A stretch of 49,003 bases of DNA from Halomonas sp. 54_146 (GTDB taxonomy: Bacteria; Pseudomonadota; Gammaproteobacteria; Pseudomonadales; Halomonadaceae), in assembly GCF_001507855.1 (NCBI RefSeq), contig NZ_LGEN01000027.1:1-49003 (forward strand), in the 5' to 3' direction. This document shows, piece by piece, positions 9,033-18,635 of the stretch (its first letter is position 1; each line of letters begins with the position of its first letter). A program made the translations under genes and the position numbers. The notes under the pieces are model-generated. The model worked only from the letters and a program-made list of their open reading frames with translations. It was not told where the DNA came from and ran no database searches.

Positions 9033-9625
9033 TGCGCGCCGACCTTGAACTGATTTATAACTGGGTGCCCGAAGGGGCGCACGTGCTCGACCTTGCCTGT
9101 GGCGACGGCGAACTGCTAGAAACCTTAGCGCGCAATAAAGGCGTGACCGGCTATGGCCTGGAAATTGACCATGCCGGCATCACTGCCTGCATTGCCCGCG
9201 GCGTTAGCGTTATTGAGCACAATTTGGATGATGGGTTAAGCAGCTTTGACGACAACAGCTATGATCAAGTCATCATGACCCAGGCGTTGCAGGCGCTGCG
9301 CCGCCCGGACAAGATGCTGGATGAAATGCTGCGCGTCGCCGAAGAGGGCATCATCACGTTCCCCAACTTCGCCTACTGGCGGCACCGCGTTCATCTGGGC
9401 TTACGCGGCTATATGCCAGTGTCCAAATCGCTGCCCCACGCCTGGTACGACACGCCCAATATCCATCTCTCAACGTTCAACGATTTTGAGCATCTATGTC
9501 GTGAGAAGGGCTTGGTGATTGTTGATCGCGCGGTAGGGGTAGGCGATCATCAAGGTCACTGGACATCGCGGCTATGGCCGAATTTATTTGGTGAAATTGC
9601 CATTTTCCGCGTTCGCCGACGCTAG
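9032..9625 (+). CDS. metW: Methionine biosynthesis protein MetW
   Basis: 197-aa SAM-dependent methyltransferase-like protein with motif I VLDLACGDGELLETL close to the N-terminus and the MetW-specific ITFPNFAYWRHR segment. It works with MetX, probably by activating it, in bacteria that carry this pair. Overlaps metX by one base (TAATG). The conserved LPHAWYDTPNIHLST supports the assignment. Confidence 0.94.
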   Translation: MRADLELIYNWVPEGAHVLDLACGDGELLETLARNKGVTGYGLEIDHAGITACIARGVSVIEHNLDDGLSSFDDNSYDQVIMTQALQALRRPDKMLDEMLRVAEEGIITFPNFAYWRHRVHLGLRGYMPVSKSLPHAWYDTPNIHLSTFNDFEHLCREKGLVIVDRAVGVGDHQGHWTSRLWPNLFGEIAIFRVRRR

Positions 9626-9664
9626 GCTTTCATCACGTTTAAACGACACCCAAGGAGCCTCGAC

Positions 9665-10114
9665 ATGTTACGCAGATTAATGATGGGTGCCGCTTTTGTC
9701 GGCACGCTCTTCGCTACCGCTGCTGCCTACGCCGAGCAGTTCGCTCTGGTGGGGGATTATGAAATTCACTACAGCGCGGTGAACAGCAGCTTTTTGACGC
9801 CTGAGGTGGCCCAAGCGAACAAACTCCAGCGCAGCGCCAACCGCGGCCTGGTCAATGTGAGCGTTCGCGAGCGCCAGGACGATGGCAGCACCCGCGCGGT
9901 TAATGCCAGCGTGCAGGGCCACGTTAGCGGCTTAACGGGAACTCAGGAGTCGCTCAGCTTTCGCACCGTTCACGACGGCGATGCTACCTACCATCTGGCA
10001 CCTTTCACCATGCGTGAAGATGAAAGCATGCGCTTTGAGTTAAGCGTGCGCTACGACCGCAACGCCGCCCCCGAGCAGGTAAACTTTATGCAGCGTTTTT
10101 ATATTGATCGCTAA
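9665..10114 (+). CDS. Secreted DUF4426 domain protein
   Basis: 149 aa with a Sec signal peptide: LRRL, a hydrophobic stretch, and a likely cleavage after AYA (about residue 23, before EQF), so a periplasmic location is expected. The mature part matches the DUF4426 pattern (GDYEIHYSAVNSSFL, NVSVRERQ, FMQRFYID). Function unknown. AAGGAG lies 7 nt before the ATG. Its position after metXW recurs in related gammaproteobacteria, but no methionine role has been shown that I know of. Confidence 0.85.
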   Translation: MLRRLMMGAAFVGTLFATAAAYAEQFALVGDYEIHYSAVNSSFLTPEVAQANKLQRSANRGLVNVSVRERQDDGSTRAVNASVQGHVSGLTGTQESLSFRTVHDGDATYHLAPFTMREDESMRFELSVRYDRNAAPEQVNFMQRFYIDR

Positions 10115-10142
10115 GTCGTACCTAGAAACATGTAAATTATCA

Positions 10143-10228
10143 TCCAAAGCGCCGAGGGTTGGTGTAAGCAAGGGTCTTTCGCCATGGATGGCGAAAGTAG
10201 CGCCCAGGGAAGGGTTCACAGCGCCCTT
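10143..10228 (-). repeat. Dispersed palindromic element, copy A
   Basis: Read on the minus strand: GGGCGCTGTGAACCC, TGGGCGCTAC, a perfect palindrome with 10-bp arms (CTTTCGCCAT and ATGGCGAAAG) around a 2-bp centre at 10176-10197, GACCCT, and a closing CGGCGC. The same order with a diverged sequence recurs at 47473-47557. It lies between the converging DUF4426 gene and sfsA. No T-tract follows the hairpin, so it is not a typical terminator. No transposase is nearby. Confidence 0.85.
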
Positions 10229-10260
10229 GCGTCACCTGCCCTTGGCAAGCTCATGCCACT

Positions 10261-10989
10261 TTAAAGCCGGACAGCCAAATGGCGGGTTAACCGCACCCCT
10301 ACCGGGCGCTGCTGTTCCCGCGCTACCTCAATACCGTAGGCCAGCACTTCTACCCCGCTGGCTGCGGCTTCCGCCAGGGCGGCTGCGTACGTCGTGTCAA
10401 TGTGCGCCGCGGCGGCTACGTCAGCAATGCCTTCATGAGCGACACAAAACAGCAGCACCGCCCGCTCGCCCTGCTCTGCCAGCGCCTGAAGTGAATGCAA
10501 ATGCTTGGTGCCGCGCACGCTCACTGAATCCGGAAAGTAGCCATGGCCATCGGCCTCTTTCAAAGTGACCTGCTTCACCTCGATATACGCCCGCCCCCGT
10601 TCTGGGTCGTCCAGCATAAAATCGAGCCGAGCATCCGCCACTTTTACCTCCCGACGCAGAGTGGCATAGCCTGCCAACGGCGCTAATTCACCCGCCTGAA
10701 GCGCCGCTTCTACAATGTGGTTAGCGCGGCCGGTATGCACCGAGGCGAGCGCCACCTGCCCGCCGGCTTGCGGCAGCTCGATAAACTCCCAGGTCCAGGC
10801 AAGCTTGCGCTTAGGGTTATCGCTGGGTGACAGCCACACTCGGCACCCTGGCACGTTCACCGCCTTCATCGAACCGGTATTGGGGCAGTGCGCCACCACC
10901 TCGCGGCCATCATCCAAACGCACATCGGCCAGAAATCGCTTGTAGCGCTTAAGTAGCGTGCCCGGCACCAGTTCGGGATAGGCCAGCAT
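10261..10989 (-). CDS. sfsA: Sugar fermentation stimulation protein SfsA
   Basis: 242 aa from the ATG at 10989 (a GTG at 10992 is also possible). SfsA has an N-terminal OB-like part and a C-terminal PD-(D/E)XK nuclease-like fold; here RLDFMLDD and AYIEVKQVTL carry the putative acidic and Lys residues. The biological role is unclear; it was first linked to maltose metabolism in E. coli. The preceding aminotransferase stop overlaps the start (TGATG), and AGCAGG lies 5 nt upstream, so the pair is probably co-translated. Confidence 0.93.
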   Translation of the reverse strand: MLAYPELVPGTLLKRYKRFLADVRLDDGREVVAHCPNTGSMKAVNVPGCRVWLSPSDNPKRKLAWTWEFIELPQAGGQVALASVHTGRANHIVEAALQAGELAPLAGYATLRREVKVADARLDFMLDDPERGRAYIEVKQVTLKEADGHGYFPDSVSVRGTKHLHSLQALAEQGERAVLLFCVAHEGIADVAAAAHIDTTYAAALAEAAASGVEVLAYGIEVAREQQRPVGVRLTRHLAVRL

Positions 10990-12149
10990 CACAACCTGCT
11001 CACAAAACGTGCTATGCGTGCCACCGCCTCTTCCAAGCGGGCAACCTCATTGGTGAAGGCAATGCGCACATGGTGTTCGCCGCCACGCACGGCAAAATCA
11101 ATGCCGGGGGTAATCGCCACGTTTTCTTCCAGCAATAAGCGCTCGCAGAAGGATTGGCTATCGCGGCTGTAGCGGGAGATATCCAGCCATAAATAGAACG
11201 CCCCCTGGGGCGGTAAGTCTGGCGCTAGCCCTAAGCTTGCCAAGCCTTCTAGCAGCACTTGGCGGCGCTCTTTAAGCGTTTCGCGGCGCTGCTCAAGAAT
11301 AGCTCGGCACTCAGGCGTAAACGCTGCCAGCGCGGCATGCTGGGAAGGCGTGGGCGCGGCAAGAAACATATTCTGCGCCAGCCGCGTTAACGGCTCTACC
11401 GCATGTTCCGGTGCCACCAGCCAGCCCAAGCGCCAGCCGGTCATGCCAAAATATTTTGAGAAGCTGTTGACCACAAAGGCGTTGGTGGAAAGCGAGGTCG
11501 CCGACAGCGGCGCATCATCGTAATTGAGCCCCTGATAGATTTCATCGACGATCACCTCGCCTTCGCGCTCGGCAACGGCATCAAGCACGGCAGCAAGCTG
11601 CTGCGCGCTCAGCGTATGGCCGGTGGGGTTAGAAGGCGACGCCAGCATCGCCAGGCTCGTCTCCTCACGCCAATGCTGCGCCACCATCGCTGCGTCCAAC
11701 TGCCAGCCGCTCTCACGCCCCACGGATACCGCATCAATCTCAGCGCCAGCTAACGCCATAAAGTGACGATTACAGGGGTAGTTGGGGTCAGCCATCAGCA
11801 CCCGCGAGCCGGTTTCGACTAATAGCTGGCTCGCCAGCAGCAGTGCCCCCGAAGCCCCCGGCGTTACCAAAATGCGCGCGGGGTCCACCGTGGCGTTAAA
11901 GTGCTCCGCGTAATGCCCGGCAATCGCCTCGCGCAGCGCGGGCAAGCCTGCCGCTGGCGTGTAGCGGGTATGGCCATTGGTCAGCGCCTTTTGCCCAGCG
12001 GCGATAATAGGCGCGGGGGTAGCAAAATCTGGCTCGCCCACTTCCAAATGAATCACATCAAAGCCGGCGGCTTCCCGCGCCTGGGCCATTTCCAGCAAGT
12101 GCATGACCCGAAAAGGGGCAACGTGATCGACACGCGAATTCCAGGCCAT
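10989..12149 (-). CDS. PLP-dependent class I/II aminotransferase
   Basis: 386 aa from the chosen start. Fold-type I aspartate/tyrosine aminotransferase family: EVGEPDFATPAP substrate loop, the PLP lysine in NSFSKYFGMTGWRLGW, the Asp/Tyr pair in DEIYQGLNYD, and a C-terminal arginine in HHVRIAFTN. The amino-acid substrate cannot be assigned. An open frame extends 17 codons further upstream, but AAGGAG is well placed only for the ATG at 12149. The sfsA gene follows with overlapping stop/start. Divergent from dksA. Confidence 0.92.
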   Translation of the reverse strand: MAWNSRVDHVAPFRVMHLLEMAQAREAAGFDVIHLEVGEPDFATPAPIIAAGQKALTNGHTRYTPAAGLPALREAIAGHYAEHFNATVDPARILVTPGASGALLLASQLLVETGSRVLMADPNYPCNRHFMALAGAEIDAVSVGRESGWQLDAAMVAQHWREETSLAMLASPSNPTGHTLSAQQLAAVLDAVAEREGEVIVDEIYQGLNYDDAPLSATSLSTNAFVVNSFSKYFGMTGWRLGWLVAPEHAVEPLTRLAQNMFLAAPTPSQHAALAAFTPECRAILEQRRETLKERRQVLLEGLASLGLAPDLPPQGAFYLWLDISRYSRDSQSFCERLLLEENVAITPGIDFAVRGGEHHVRIAFTNEVARLEEAVARIARFVSRL

Positions 12150-12386
12150 AACGGCTCCTTTTTTCATCATTTTCAAAATCGAACTGCTGTTTGTTTGCAA
12201 AACCTAACTGCTACCAAAGTCTAATTAAAAAATGCCTTTCATTTTTTACGGCGCAGCGCTGGGGTTGAAAACCCACCATTATGCTTGCAACTCAGCCATT
12301 TTTCAGCTAAACAAGCATCCCTTTGGCGTGAGATCGTGACAGTCGCTCATGGTCGATCAGTAGTCACATATGTAAGGGGCAGTCCC

Positions 12387-12824
12387 ATGCCAGTAGCAGA
12401 AAAGAAACCGGAAGCGTCCAAGTCCTTCACCCCGTATCAGCCAGCACCGGGCGAAGAATATATGAACGAGCAGCAGCTAGCGCACTTCCGTCAGCTTCTG
12501 CTGGATTGGAAACAGGATCTCATGGAAGAGGTGGATCGTACCGTACGCCACCTACAGGAAGATGCGAACAACTACGCCGACCCGGCCGACCGCGCAACCC
12601 AAGAAGAGGGCTTTAGCCTGGAACTGCGCACCCGTGACCGCGAGCGTAAGCTGCTCAAGAAAATTAACGAGACGCTGGATAACATCGATGACGACGATTA
12701 CGGCTTCTGCGAAGCCTGCGGCGTTGAAATCGGCATTCGTCGTTTAGAAGCTCGCCCCACCGCCACCCTCTGCGTGGATTGCAAAACGCTGGCGGAACTC
12801 AAAGAGAAACAGCTCGGCGGCTAA
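12387..12824 (+). CDS. dksA: RNA polymerase-binding transcription factor DksA
   Basis: 145-aa regulator that enters the RNA polymerase secondary channel and, with ppGpp, represses rRNA promoters and activates amino-acid genes. Coiled coil with tip acidic residues in YADPADRA (about D65/D68), then a four-cysteine zinc finger (C108, C111, C129, C132) and a short C-terminal helix. The open frame extends 34 codons upstream, but AAGGGG at 12374-12379 sets the ATG at 12387. A strong terminator follows at 12849. Confidence 0.97.
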   Translation: MPVAEKKPEASKSFTPYQPAPGEEYMNEQQLAHFRQLLLDWKQDLMEEVDRTVRHLQEDANNYADPADRATQEEGFSLELRTRDRERKLLKKINETLDNIDDDDYGFCEACGVEIGIRRLEARPTATLCVDCKTLAELKEKQLGG

Positions 12825-12848
12825 GCGCTAGAACGTTCTGTTTGAACG

Positions 12849-12876
12849 CGGGCACCTTAGGGTGCCCGTTTTTGTT
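12849..12876 (+). terminator. Rho-independent terminator after dksA
   Basis: Stem CGGGCACC (12849-12856), loop TTAG, stem GGTGCCCG (12861-12868), then TTTTTGTT. Separates dksA from gluQ. Confidence 0.93.
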
Positions 12877-12917
12877 AACGGCTAGGCGCTGCCTGCACCA
12901 CCTAGGATGACGCTGAA

Positions 12918-13829
12918 ATGCCCCTTTCTACTCGCTATCGTGGCCGCTTTGCGCCGACACCCTCTGGCCCGCTGCACTTTGGCTCACTGGTCGCCGCCTT
13001 AGGCAGCTATCTAGATGCCCGCGCGGCAGGCGGCCAGTGGCTGGTGCGTATTGAAGATATCGACCCACCGCGTTGCCCTGAAGGCGCGGCGAGCACACTT
13101 CTGCGCCAGCTGGAAACGTTCGGCCTGGAGTGGGACGAAGCAATTATGTACCAACACACCCGCGGCGATGCTTACCAGCAGGCGCTTGACCAGCTTATCC
13201 AGCTCGGCCTTGCCTACCCCTGCAGCTGTTCGCGCAAGCAGTGGCAGGCGTTTGATATCTACCCCGGCTGGTGCCGCGAGGGAGTGTGTGAACCTGATAA
13301 ACCGCTGGCCTGGCGGCTGCGCAGCGACCGCGGCGAGCGCCCCATCCGCTGGCAAGACCGGCTATTCGGCGAACAGCAGTTTGACCCCGCTGAGCTGGGC
13401 GATGTGGTATTAAAGCGCAAAGATGGCCTATGGGCGTATCAGCTAGCGGTGGTGGTAGATGACGCCGAACAGCACATTACCGATGTAGTACGCGGGCTTG
13501 ATTTGCTCGACAACACCCCCTGGCAGCGGCAACTGCAGAGTGCCCTTCAGCTACCACAACCGCGTTACCTGCACCTGCCGCTGATTGTTACCACTGAAGG
13601 CCAAAAGCTCTCAAAGCAAAATCTGGCCCCCGCCCTGGCGGAAGATGAACGCGGTGTGCGCCAGCAGCTTTTTCAGGCGTTAGCAGCGCTGGACCAAGCG
13701 CCGCCTAAAGACCTTGCCTTCGAGCCACCGGCGACTCAGTTACACTGGGCGATAGCACACTGGTCGGTGGCGCGGCTCAACCCAACGCCGCACCGTTTAA
13801 TCCCCTTGTTACCTCCAGCGGGAGATTGA
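12918..13829 (+). CDS. gluQ: Glutamyl-Q tRNA(Asp) synthetase
   Basis: Truncated GluRS paralogue that attaches glutamate to queuosine-34 of tRNA-Asp rather than to a tRNA 3' end. 303 aa: catalytic core with the HIGH-like motif PSGPLHFGS, VRIEDIDPPR, a zinc site (CSCSRKQW then YPGWCREG), and KLSKQN as KMSKS-like loop. The anticodon-binding domain of full GluRS is absent, as expected. It follows dksA, as in E. coli and Pseudomonas, and leads with a 1-bp gap into the small cbrX-like gene. Confidence 0.95.
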   Translation: MPLSTRYRGRFAPTPSGPLHFGSLVAALGSYLDARAAGGQWLVRIEDIDPPRCPEGAASTLLRQLETFGLEWDEAIMYQHTRGDAYQQALDQLIQLGLAYPCSCSRKQWQAFDIYPGWCREGVCEPDKPLAWRLRSDRGERPIRWQDRLFGEQQFDPAELGDVVLKRKDGLWAYQLAVVVDDAEQHITDVVRGLDLLDNTPWQRQLQSALQLPQPRYLHLPLIVTTEGQKLSKQNLAPALAEDERGVRQQLFQALAALDQAPPKDLAFEPPATQLHWAIAHWSVARLNPTPHRLIPLLPPAGD

Positions 13830-13830
13830 T

Positions 13831-14007
13831 ATGTACGTCTATCGCATCATGCTGTTTTTGGTGTTTGGCGGTTACTTGCTGTCGCCGCTGCTGATGAATG
13901 GCTGGAGCGACCCTGAGTCGGCCTGGTATCGACCCTTTGCGATTTGGGGCGGTTTGATTGCCCTAACGCTGTGGCTGGAACAGAAGAGAAAGCTTGATGA
14001 ACGTTGA
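13831..14007 (+). CDS. cbrX: 58-aa membrane microprotein, CbrX-like
   Basis: ATG at 13831 preceded by GGGAG at 13819-13823, 1 bp after the gluQ stop; TGA at 14005-14007. The peptide starts MYVYRIMLFLVFGGYLLSPL and has two hydrophobic segments (about residues 7-22 and 36-49) separated by a polar loop, ending in a charged tail (EQKRKLDER). It overlaps the start of cbrA by 11 bp. In Pseudomonas a small membrane ORF called cbrX precedes and is translationally coupled to cbrA; position, size and overlap match, but homology is inferred. It could also be a plain leader ORF for cbrA. Confidence 0.75.
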   Translation: MYVYRIMLFLVFGGYLLSPLLMNGWSDPESAWYRPFAIWGGLIALTLWLEQKRKLDER

Positions 14008-16987
14008 GATGAACGTTGAGATAGTCGGCGTCCTGCTGCTGGGGTTGGGCTACCTGGCGCTGCTGTTTGGCTGCGGTTTTGCGGTCGAGCGCGGCTGGGT
14101 GCCGGTGCGCATTACCCGCCACCCGATGGTCTACACGCTTGCCCTGGGGGTTTATGCCAGCGCCTGGGCGATTTATGGCAGCGTGGAAATGGCGGCCAAC
14201 GTGGGGTTTGGTTATCTTGCCTACTACCTGGGCGCAGCGGGAGCCTTTTTGCTTGCTCCTGTGCTGCTGGTGCCTATTCAGCGCATTACTCGCACGTACC
14301 AGCTCGCGTCGCTGGCGGATTTATTCGCTTTTCGCTTTCGCTCGCGGTGGGCGGGCACGCTGGTTACCTTAGTCAGCCTGTTAGCGGTGCTGCCGCTGCT
14401 GGGCATTCAGGTGCAAACCCTTGGCGAGGCCATCGATATCATCACTAATAGCCAAGCAGGGGCCAGCGTTGCGCTGCTTTTTTGCGTGGTGATTGCCGCT
14501 TTTGCGGTCATTTTTGGCGCTCGCCACAGCCAGGCTCATGGCCGCCATGACACCCTGCTTACCGCTATCGCATTTGAATCCATCGTTAAACTGCTGGTCA
14601 TGCTGGCGCTCGGTGCCGTGGCACTGTGGATGGTATTTGACGGCCCCAGCGATTTACAGCGGTGGCTGGAAGGCCCCGGTGCCGTGCTTCAACAGCAGAC
14701 CCCACAAATTGACCCTGCCCGATGGCGAACATTGCTGCTGCTGTTTTTCGCGGCGGCCTTTATGATGCCGCACCTATTTCATATCAGCTTTGCGGAAAGC
14801 CTGTCGCGGCACACCCTGCTACAGGCCAGCTGGACCCTGCCACTTTTTTTACTGCTCATGGCGCTGCCCGTGCCGTTAATCTGGTGGGCCGCTCAGTCGG
14901 TTAATGCTCAGTTGGCCAATGCGCCGTCGGTTAATACCGAGATATCCATCGCTGCCTACGCCGCCTACCTGATGACCGAGCACTGGTGGGTAGGCGCGCT
15001 GGCGTTTATCGGCGGGCTGGCGGCGGCCAGCGGCACCATGATTATGATTGCTTTAGCGCTTTCCGGCATGGTGCTGAATCATATTGTACTGGTAGCAAAG
15101 CCGCCTGAAGCGCGCAGTGACCTTTACGGCTGGCTGCTGTGGCTACGCCGTGGCTTAGTGGTGGCCGTGATTATTAGCGGCTGGCTGTTTTACCAGTGGA
15201 TAGGCCGCTATCACGGTTTAATCGACCTTGGGTTGGCGGCATTTGTAGGCATGGCGCAGTGCCTGCCGGGCATGCTGGCGCTGCTGTATTGGCCGGGTGC
15301 TAACCGTAACGGCATGATTATTGGCTTGGTTGCAGGCGTCAGCGTGTGGCTGTGGGGTTCATGGCTGCCCCTTATGTTCTCTCTACCTACGCTTACGCTG
15401 CCCTTTACACCGTTCACCCCCGCCGATGCACCGCCGTGGTACAACGTTACGCTGCTGTCGTTAACGGTCAATATTTTGTTATTGATTGTGATATCGCTGT
15501 TCACGCGTATTTCAGAAGGGGAAAAATCTGCCGCGGAAGCCTGCTCAGTCGATGCGGTTATTCGTTCCAAGCGCTTTCCGCTTGAAGCCGCCACGGCCAG
15601 TGACTTTCCCGCCCATTTAGCCCAGGCGCTCGGTGAAGAAGCCGCCAGCCGCGAAGTCGCCCGAGCGCTGAAAGCGCTCAACTTTACGCCCCAAGAGCGC
15701 CGCCCCTACGCACTGCGACGCCTGCGCGACCGCATTCAAGCCAACCTTTCCGGCTTAATGGGGCCTTCGGTGGCGCGGGACATCGTTGACCGCTACCTGC
15801 CCTACCGCCACGACAACACCCCTGAAACCGACGATATTCATTTTGTTGAAAGCCGCTTGGAAGCGTACCGCTCGCGTCTCACTGGGTTAGCCCGTGAGCT
15901 CGACGGCCTGCGCCGCCATCACCGCCAAACGCTGGCCTATTTGCCGGTGGGGCTTTGCGTATTGGGCGATGACGATGAGCTTTTAATGTGGAACCAGGCG
16001 CTCTCGCAGCTTTCAGGCATTAGCGGTGAAAGCGTGATTGGCTCGCACCGCGACAGCCTGCCCGCTCCTTGGTCTAGCCTGCTGGGCAGCGTGCTAGAAA
16101 CCACTTCAACGCCACTCTACAAACAGGCGGTTACGCTGCACGGGAAAGATTACTTTTTGACCCTGCACAAAGCGGTGCTTAGCGGCCATGACAGCCGTGG
16201 CGGCAGCGTTATCCTGATTGAAGACCATACCGAAATGAAGTGGCTGGAAGATGAGCTGGTACATGCGGCGCGCCTTGCCTCGATCGGCCAATTAGCCGCC
16301 GGGGTCGCTCACGAAATTGGCAACCCGATTACCGGGATTTCTTCGCTGGCGCAAAATCTGCGCTACGACACCGACGACCCCGCCCTGCTGGAAACCGCCG
16401 ATCAAATCCAACAGCTGACGAAGCGCGTGACCAAAATCGTCAATTCGCTGGTCGGCTTCGCCCACGGCGGACGCCAAGCGGCACTGCTCCCCACCACGCC
16501 GGTGGCGCTTTCATCGATTAGCGAAGACGCATTGCACTTGATCCATCTGGTCCGCTCGGGTGAGGATGTCACCTTGACCAATGAAACGCCCAGCGACGTG
16601 GTCGTTCGCGGCGATGCCCAGCGGCTCACCCAAGTGATGGTCAACCTGTTGAGTAACGCCCGAGATGCCTGCGACCAGGGTGGGCGCGTTCACATTACCG
16701 CCGGGTGCCACGAACAGCTGGCCTGGTGGCGGGTAACGGATAATGGCCAGGGCATTGACCCACGGGTGCGCGACCGCTTATTCGAGCCCTTTACCACCAC
16801 CAAGCCAGCAGGTGAAGGTACCGGCCTGGGTCTTTCGTTGGCCTATCAGATTATCAATGAACACCAGGGTAAAATAGACGTGGCCTCGCCACCGCCCGGA
16901 CAGCCCCGCGGCACTGCCATTACACTATGGCTGCCGCTCTACCAACAGGATGATCAGCCAGCCCATGCCCAGGATTCTGATTGTTGA
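13997..16987 (+). CDS. cbrA: Sensor histidine kinase CbrA (SLC5-type transporter fused to kinase)
   Basis: 996 aa. The N-terminal ~500 residues form a run of about 13 hydrophobic helices of the sodium:solute symporter family (histidine uptake in Pseudomonas CbrA). A linker (STAC-like) and PAS domain (~640-740) follow, then HisKA with the H-box [11 protein letters not shown] and HATPase_c motifs [23 protein letters not shown] and [10 protein letters not shown]. It phosphorylates CbrB, the sigma-54 activator encoded next. Start codons TTG 13994, ATG 13997 and ATG 14009 are all in frame, because the 12-bp ATGAACGTTGAG is duplicated; 13997 is my choice. It overlaps the cbrX-like gene and cbrB. 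Confidence 0.94.
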   Translation: MNVEMNVEIVGVLLLGLGYLALLFGCGFAVERGWVPVRITRHPMVYTLALGVYASAWAIYGSVEMAANVGFGYLAYYLGAAGAFLLAPVLLVPIQRITRTYQLASLADLFAFRFRSRWAGTLVTLVSLLAVLPLLGIQVQTLGEAIDIITNSQAGASVALLFCVVIAAFAVIFGARHSQAHGRHDTLLTAIAFESIVKLLVMLALGAVALWMVFDGPSDLQRWLEGPGAVLQQQTPQIDPARWRTLLLLFFAAAFMMPHLFHISFAESLSRHTLLQASWTLPLFLLLMALPVPLIWWAAQSVNAQLANAPSVNTEISIAAYAAYLMTEHWWVGALAFIGGLAAASGTMIMIALALSGMVLNHIVLVAKPPEARSDLYGWLLWLRRGLVVAVIISGWLFYQWIGRYHGLIDLGLAAFVGMAQCLPGMLALLYWPGANRNGMIIGLVAGVSVWLWGSWLPLMFSLPTLTLPFTPFTPADAPPWYNVTLLSLTVNILLLIVISLFTRISEGEKSAAEACSVDAVIRSKRFPLEAATASDFPAHLAQALGEEAASREVARALKALNFTPQERRPYALRRLRDRIQANLSGLMGPSVARDIVDRYLPYRHDNTPETDDIHFVESRLEAYRSRLTGLARELDGLRRHHRQTLAYLPVGLCVLGDDDELLMWNQALSQLSGISGESVIGSHRDSLPAPWSSLLGSVLETTSTPLYKQAVTLHGKDYFLTLHKAVLSGHDSRGGSVILIEDHTEMKWLEDELVHAARLASIGQLAAGVAHEIGNPITGISSLAQNLRYDTDDPALLETADQIQQLTKRVTKIVNSLVGFAHGGRQAALLPTTPVALSSISEDALHLIHLVRSGEDVTLTNETPSDVVVRGDAQRLTQVMVNLLSNARDACDQGGRVHITAGCHEQLAWWRVTDNGQGIDPRVRDRLFEPFTTTKPAGEGTGLGLSLAYQIINEHQGKIDVASPPPGQPRGTAITLWLPLYQQDDQPAHAQDSDC

Positions 16988-18371
16988 AGATGAAGCGATT
17001 ATTCGCAGCGCATTAAAGCGCCTGCTGGAACGCCACGACTATACGGTCAGCGAAGCAGGCAGCGCGGAACAAGCCTGCCAGCTTGAGCTTAAAGGGTTCG
17101 ACCTCATCATCAGCGACCTGCGCCTGCCGGGCGAGCCGGGCACGTCTCTCATTGCGGCGGCAGCTCCCGTGCCGCTGTTGATCATGACCAGCTACGCCAG
17201 CATGCGCTCAGCGGTAGAGTCACTTAAACAGGGCGCGGTGGATTACGTTGCCAAGCCGTTTGACCACGCTGAGCTGCTGGAAACGGTTGAGTGCATCCTG
17301 CACAAGCAATCGATGCAGCAGAGCCCGCCGCCGGATATCACCGATGCAGGCGGCAGCCGGCAAACCATGATCGGCAATTGCGTTGCCATGCAGCATGTCT
17401 ACACCCGCATTCGCAAAACGGCACCGGCGGATGTCACCGTCTTGATTCTGGGCGAGTCGGGTACCGGCAAAGAACTGGTGGCACGCGCTATTCACCAGCA
17501 GAGCAAACGCGCCAAAGCGCCGCTAATTAGCGTTAACTGCGCAGCGATTCCTGAAACACTGATTGAATCCGAACTGTTTGGGCACGAGAAAGGTGCCTTT
17601 ACCGGTGCCAGCGCGGCACGCACCGGCTTGGTGGAAGCCGCCGATGGCGGCACACTGTTTTTAGATGAGATTGGCGAGCTACCGTTAGATGCTCAGGCGC
17701 GTTTATTGCGCGTTCTTCAAGAGGGCGAAATTCGTAAAATTGGCTCGGTGGAAACCCGCCACGTTAATGTCCGCCTGATTGCGGCGACCCATCGCGACCT
17801 GCGCGCGCTGTCAAAAACCGGCGAATTCCGCCTCGACCTTTATTACCGCTTAAACGTCATGCAGATCGAGCTGCCGCCGCTGCGTGAGCGCGAGGATGAC
17901 GTGCTGGAAATCGCCGACATCCTGCTCGACAAGGCATGTAAACGCCACGAGCGCACGGGGCTGCGCTTATCCCGCGCCGCCCGCCAAGACCTGCGCGACT
18001 ACCCTTGGCCGGGCAACGTGCGTGAGCTGGAGAACGCCCTTGAGCGCGGGGTGATTCTTGCCGAGGGGCATCTGATTCATCCGGATGACTTAGGGTTGTC
18101 ACCCACGGCCACACGCCCCCACGCGCCTTCTGCTACCTCCCCATCAGCTGCCAGCGCGTCTGCTGCCAGTGGCGGCATGGATAAAAACACCGAAGAGCAT
18201 GAAGACGATCTTTCGTTGGAAGATTACTTTCAGCATTTTGTGCTTGAGCACCAAGATCAAATGAGCGAAACCGAGCTGGCACAAAAGCTCGGTATTAGCC
18301 GTAAAAACCTCTGGGAGCGACGCCAACGGCTGGGCATTCCGCGTAAAAAAACCGCCCGACGCCCCAACTAG
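16965..18371 (+). CDS. cbrB: Sigma-54-dependent response regulator CbrB
   Basis: 468 aa from the ATG at 16965; the upstream ATG at 16950 would add MISQP, but [10 protein letters not shown] aligns with Pseudomonas CbrB. Receiver domain with phospho-acceptor D51 ([10 protein letters not shown]), AAA+ domain with Walker A GESGTGKE, the sigma-54 contact loop GAFTGA and Walker [10 protein letters not shown], then a Ser/Ala-rich linker and a C-terminal Fis-type HTH ([20 protein letters not shown]). It activates sigma-54 promoters in response to CbrA, governing carbon/nitrogen choice. It overlaps cbrA by 23 bp. A candidate target promoter lies just downstream (18610-18625). Confidence 0.95.
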   Translation: MPRILIVEDEAIIRSALKRLLERHDYTVSEAGSAEQACQLELKGFDLIISDLRLPGEPGTSLIAAAAPVPLLIMTSYASMRSAVESLKQGAVDYVAKPFDHAELLETVECILHKQSMQQSPPPDITDAGGSRQTMIGNCVAMQHVYTRIRKTAPADVTVLILGESGTGKELVARAIHQQSKRAKAPLISVNCAAIPETLIESELFGHEKGAFTGASAARTGLVEAADGGTLFLDEIGELPLDAQARLLRVLQEGEIRKIGSVETRHVNVRLIAATHRDLRALSKTGEFRLDLYYRLNVMQIELPPLREREDDVLEIADILLDKACKRHERTGLRLSRAARQDLRDYPWPGNVRELENALERGVILAEGHLIHPDDLGLSPTATRPHAPSATSPSAASASAASGGMDKNTEEHEDDLSLEDYFQHFVLEHQDQMSETELAQKLGISRKNLWERRQRLGIPRKKTARRPN

Positions 18372-18484
18372 GCGCATTGAAGGCACTTTTTTGGCAATCA
18401 GCAATGCCCCCTGGCACTCAACTACGACCATTGTCTAATACACTGATTTAAATAAGAAATATTCAACCTCGCTGCTGCTCGCAC

Positions 18485-18535
18485 TGTTACCTTCCCACAC
18501 AACACGGCACAAAAATGGCCGCCAAAGGGGTAACA
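18485..18535 (+). promoter_or_regulatory. Candidate CbrB upstream activating half-sites
   Basis: TGTTAC at 18485-18490 and GTAACA at 18530-18535, mirror images 39 bp apart, lie 75-125 bp upstream of the sigma-54 promoter. I recall the Pseudomonas CbrB site as TGTTAC/GTAACA with a 14-bp spacer; the half-sites match but the spacing does not, so this may be two separate half-sites. Confidence 0.45.
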
Positions 18536-18609
18536 CTTCATGGCTGACAAAGTTCCCCCGCACCCCACCAAAACAGCAACTCGTTGAAATTTATAATTTA
18601 TTCAAAAGG

Positions 18610-18625
18610 TGGCACAGCGACTGCA
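18610..18625 (+). promoter_or_regulatory. Sigma-54 promoter downstream of cbrB
   Basis: TGGCACAGCGACTGCA: a perfect -24 box TGGCAC (18610-18615) and -12 TGCA (18622-18625) with exactly 10 bp between the invariant GG and GC. The consensus is TGGCACG-N4-TTGCA; only one core base differs (C for T before TGC). Predicted start is G at about 18636. It is placed as the crcZ promoter is in Pseudomonas. Confidence 0.75.
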
Positions 18626-18635
18626 GTATTACTGG

